NCBI GenBank assembly: GCA_937859855.1
Contig: CALMAR010000073.1
Span: 1-5,825 of the forward strand
From: an uncultured Kineosporia sp.
Lineage (GTDB): Bacteria; Actinomycetota; Actinomycetes; Actinomycetales; Kineosporiaceae
Length of the DNA stretch: 5,825 bases
Direction of reading: 5' to 3'
The notes under the pieces were generated by a model. That model made no database searches. It was not told where the DNA came from and saw nothing but the letters and a program-made list of their open reading frames with translations. The translations under genes were made by a program, and so were the position numbers. Of this stretch, positions 5,195-5,825 are shown in pieces (the first letter of the stretch is position 1; every line of letters begins with the position of its first letter).

Positions 5195-5825
5195 GTGCTG
5201 GTTGATGTTCGCGAGCTCGGCGTCCGGTACGGGCCGGTTTCAGCGGTGGACGGCGTCAGTCTCCAGGCTGAGCCGGGTGCGGCGCTGGCCCTGGCCGGCC
5301 GCAATGGAGCCGGCAAATCGACCACTCTGCGGGTGCTGGCCGGAGTGCTGCCGCCCAGCACCGGATCGGTACTGATCTGCGGCGCCGACGTCAGCCGCGA
5401 TCCACTGCAAGTGAAGCGGCTGACCGGATACTGCCCGGACGTCGGCGGCCTGATTCCCCGGGCCACCCCCTGGGAACACCTGCAGTTGTCCGCCCGGCTG
5501 CGCGGACTGACTGGGTGGCAGGTCCGCGCCCGTGACCTGCTCGAGCGGTTCGACCTGGCTGAGGCGGCCGACCGGGTCACCGCCGGGTTCTCGCACGGCA
5601 TGAGCCGGCGTCTGTCAGTGCTGCTGGCTGCCCTGCACGAACCACCCGTATTACTGCTGGACGAGCCGTTCGACGGGGTGGATCCGCTTGGCGTCGAAGC
5701 CACCTTGAGCCTGGTCAAGGAATTGCGCGGACAGGGCACAGCCGTACTGATCTCCACCCACCTGCTGGATCTGGCGGTGCAGGCCTGCGAGCACGCCGTG
5801 GTGCTGCGGGCGGGCCAGGTGGTAG
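5195..5825 (+). CDS. ABC transporter ATP-binding protein (cut by window edge)
   Basis: The first 210 residues of an ABC ATPase, which would power a membrane transporter whose permease presumably lies beyond the window. Motifs are Walker A GRNGAGKST (35-43), a Q-loop region GYCPDVGGL (78-86) with Asp82 where Gln is usual, a variant signature FSHGMSRRLS (132-141) in place of LSGGQ, Walker B VLLLDEPFDGVDP (152-164) and the H-loop STHLL (187-191). SHGM-type signatures occur in ABC-2-type exporter ATPases, so a drug, lipid or polysaccharide exporter is the likeliest class; substrate unknown. An in-frame stop at 5165-5167 confines the start to the 27-bp gap region, and GTG at 5195 is the only reasonable start codon there. 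Despite the short gap, it may be an independent unit or be co-transcribed with the acyl-CoA synthetase. Confidence 0.9.
   Translation, partial: MLVDVRELGVRYGPVSAVDGVSLQAEPGAALALAGRNGAGKSTTLRVLAGVLPPSTGSVLICGADVSRDPLQVKRLTGYCPDVGGLIPRATPWEHLQLSARLRGLTGWQVRARDLLERFDLAEAADRVTAGFSHGMSRRLSVLLAALHEPPVLLLDEPFDGVDPLGVEATLSLVKELRGQGTAVLISTHLLDLAVQACEHAVVLRAGQVV

Noticed and set aside
5059..5757. 232-codon minus-strand frame opposite the ABC ATPase
   Set aside because: Ser/Arg/Thr-rich with no domain, overlapping the Walker A, signature and Walker B coding sequence on the other strand.

Overview
The window is high-GC DNA with actinobacterial gene content, GTG as well as ATG starts, tight head-to-tail genes and alanine/arginine-rich proteins. 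It most likely comes from an Actinomycetota chromosome; nothing in the sequence fixes genus or species. There is no sign of mobile elements, CRISPR or RNA genes, and no gap between genes exceeds about 130 bp.

Layout. A leftward (minus-strand) gene run fills 1-3227. In transcription order it encodes: a small zinc-ribbon protein with a C-terminal membrane anchor (3227-2742); a SRPBCC/COQ10-like lipid-binding-fold protein (2609-2166); an ArsA/Get3-type ATPase with a C-terminal HSP20-like domain (2155-923); a small CPVC-motif protein that overlaps the ATPase gene by 4 bp (926-432); and the N-terminal part of a ROK-family glucokinase that runs off the left edge (413-1). Divergent to these, on the plus strand, are a complete long-chain acyl-CoA synthetase of the FadD15 type (3353-5167) and, 27 bp downstream, the start of an ABC transporter ATPase that runs off the right edge (5195-5825).

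The order acyl-CoA synthetase / divergent small protein / SRPBCC / ArsA-like ATPase / small CPVC protein matches, as I recall it, the Mycobacterium tuberculosis region fadD15 (Rv2187) - Rv2186c - Rv2185c (TB16.3) - Rv2184c - Rv2183c. I read it as a conserved but functionally unexplained actinobacterial module. Its parts (fatty-acid activation, a hydrophobic-ligand fold, a Get3-like ATPase with a crystallin domain, a tail-anchored protein) suggest handling of lipids or membrane-protein tails at the membrane. That function is inference.

Oddities: three separate in-frame tandem-repeat expansions, two of them His-rich and in one gene; a Ser/Pro/Ala-rich insertion inside the glucokinase where the family's conserved core should continue; two plus-strand genes whose starts sit 6-7 nt after a TANNNT box, as in leaderless transcripts; and a 9-bp inverted repeat upstream of the SRPBCC gene.
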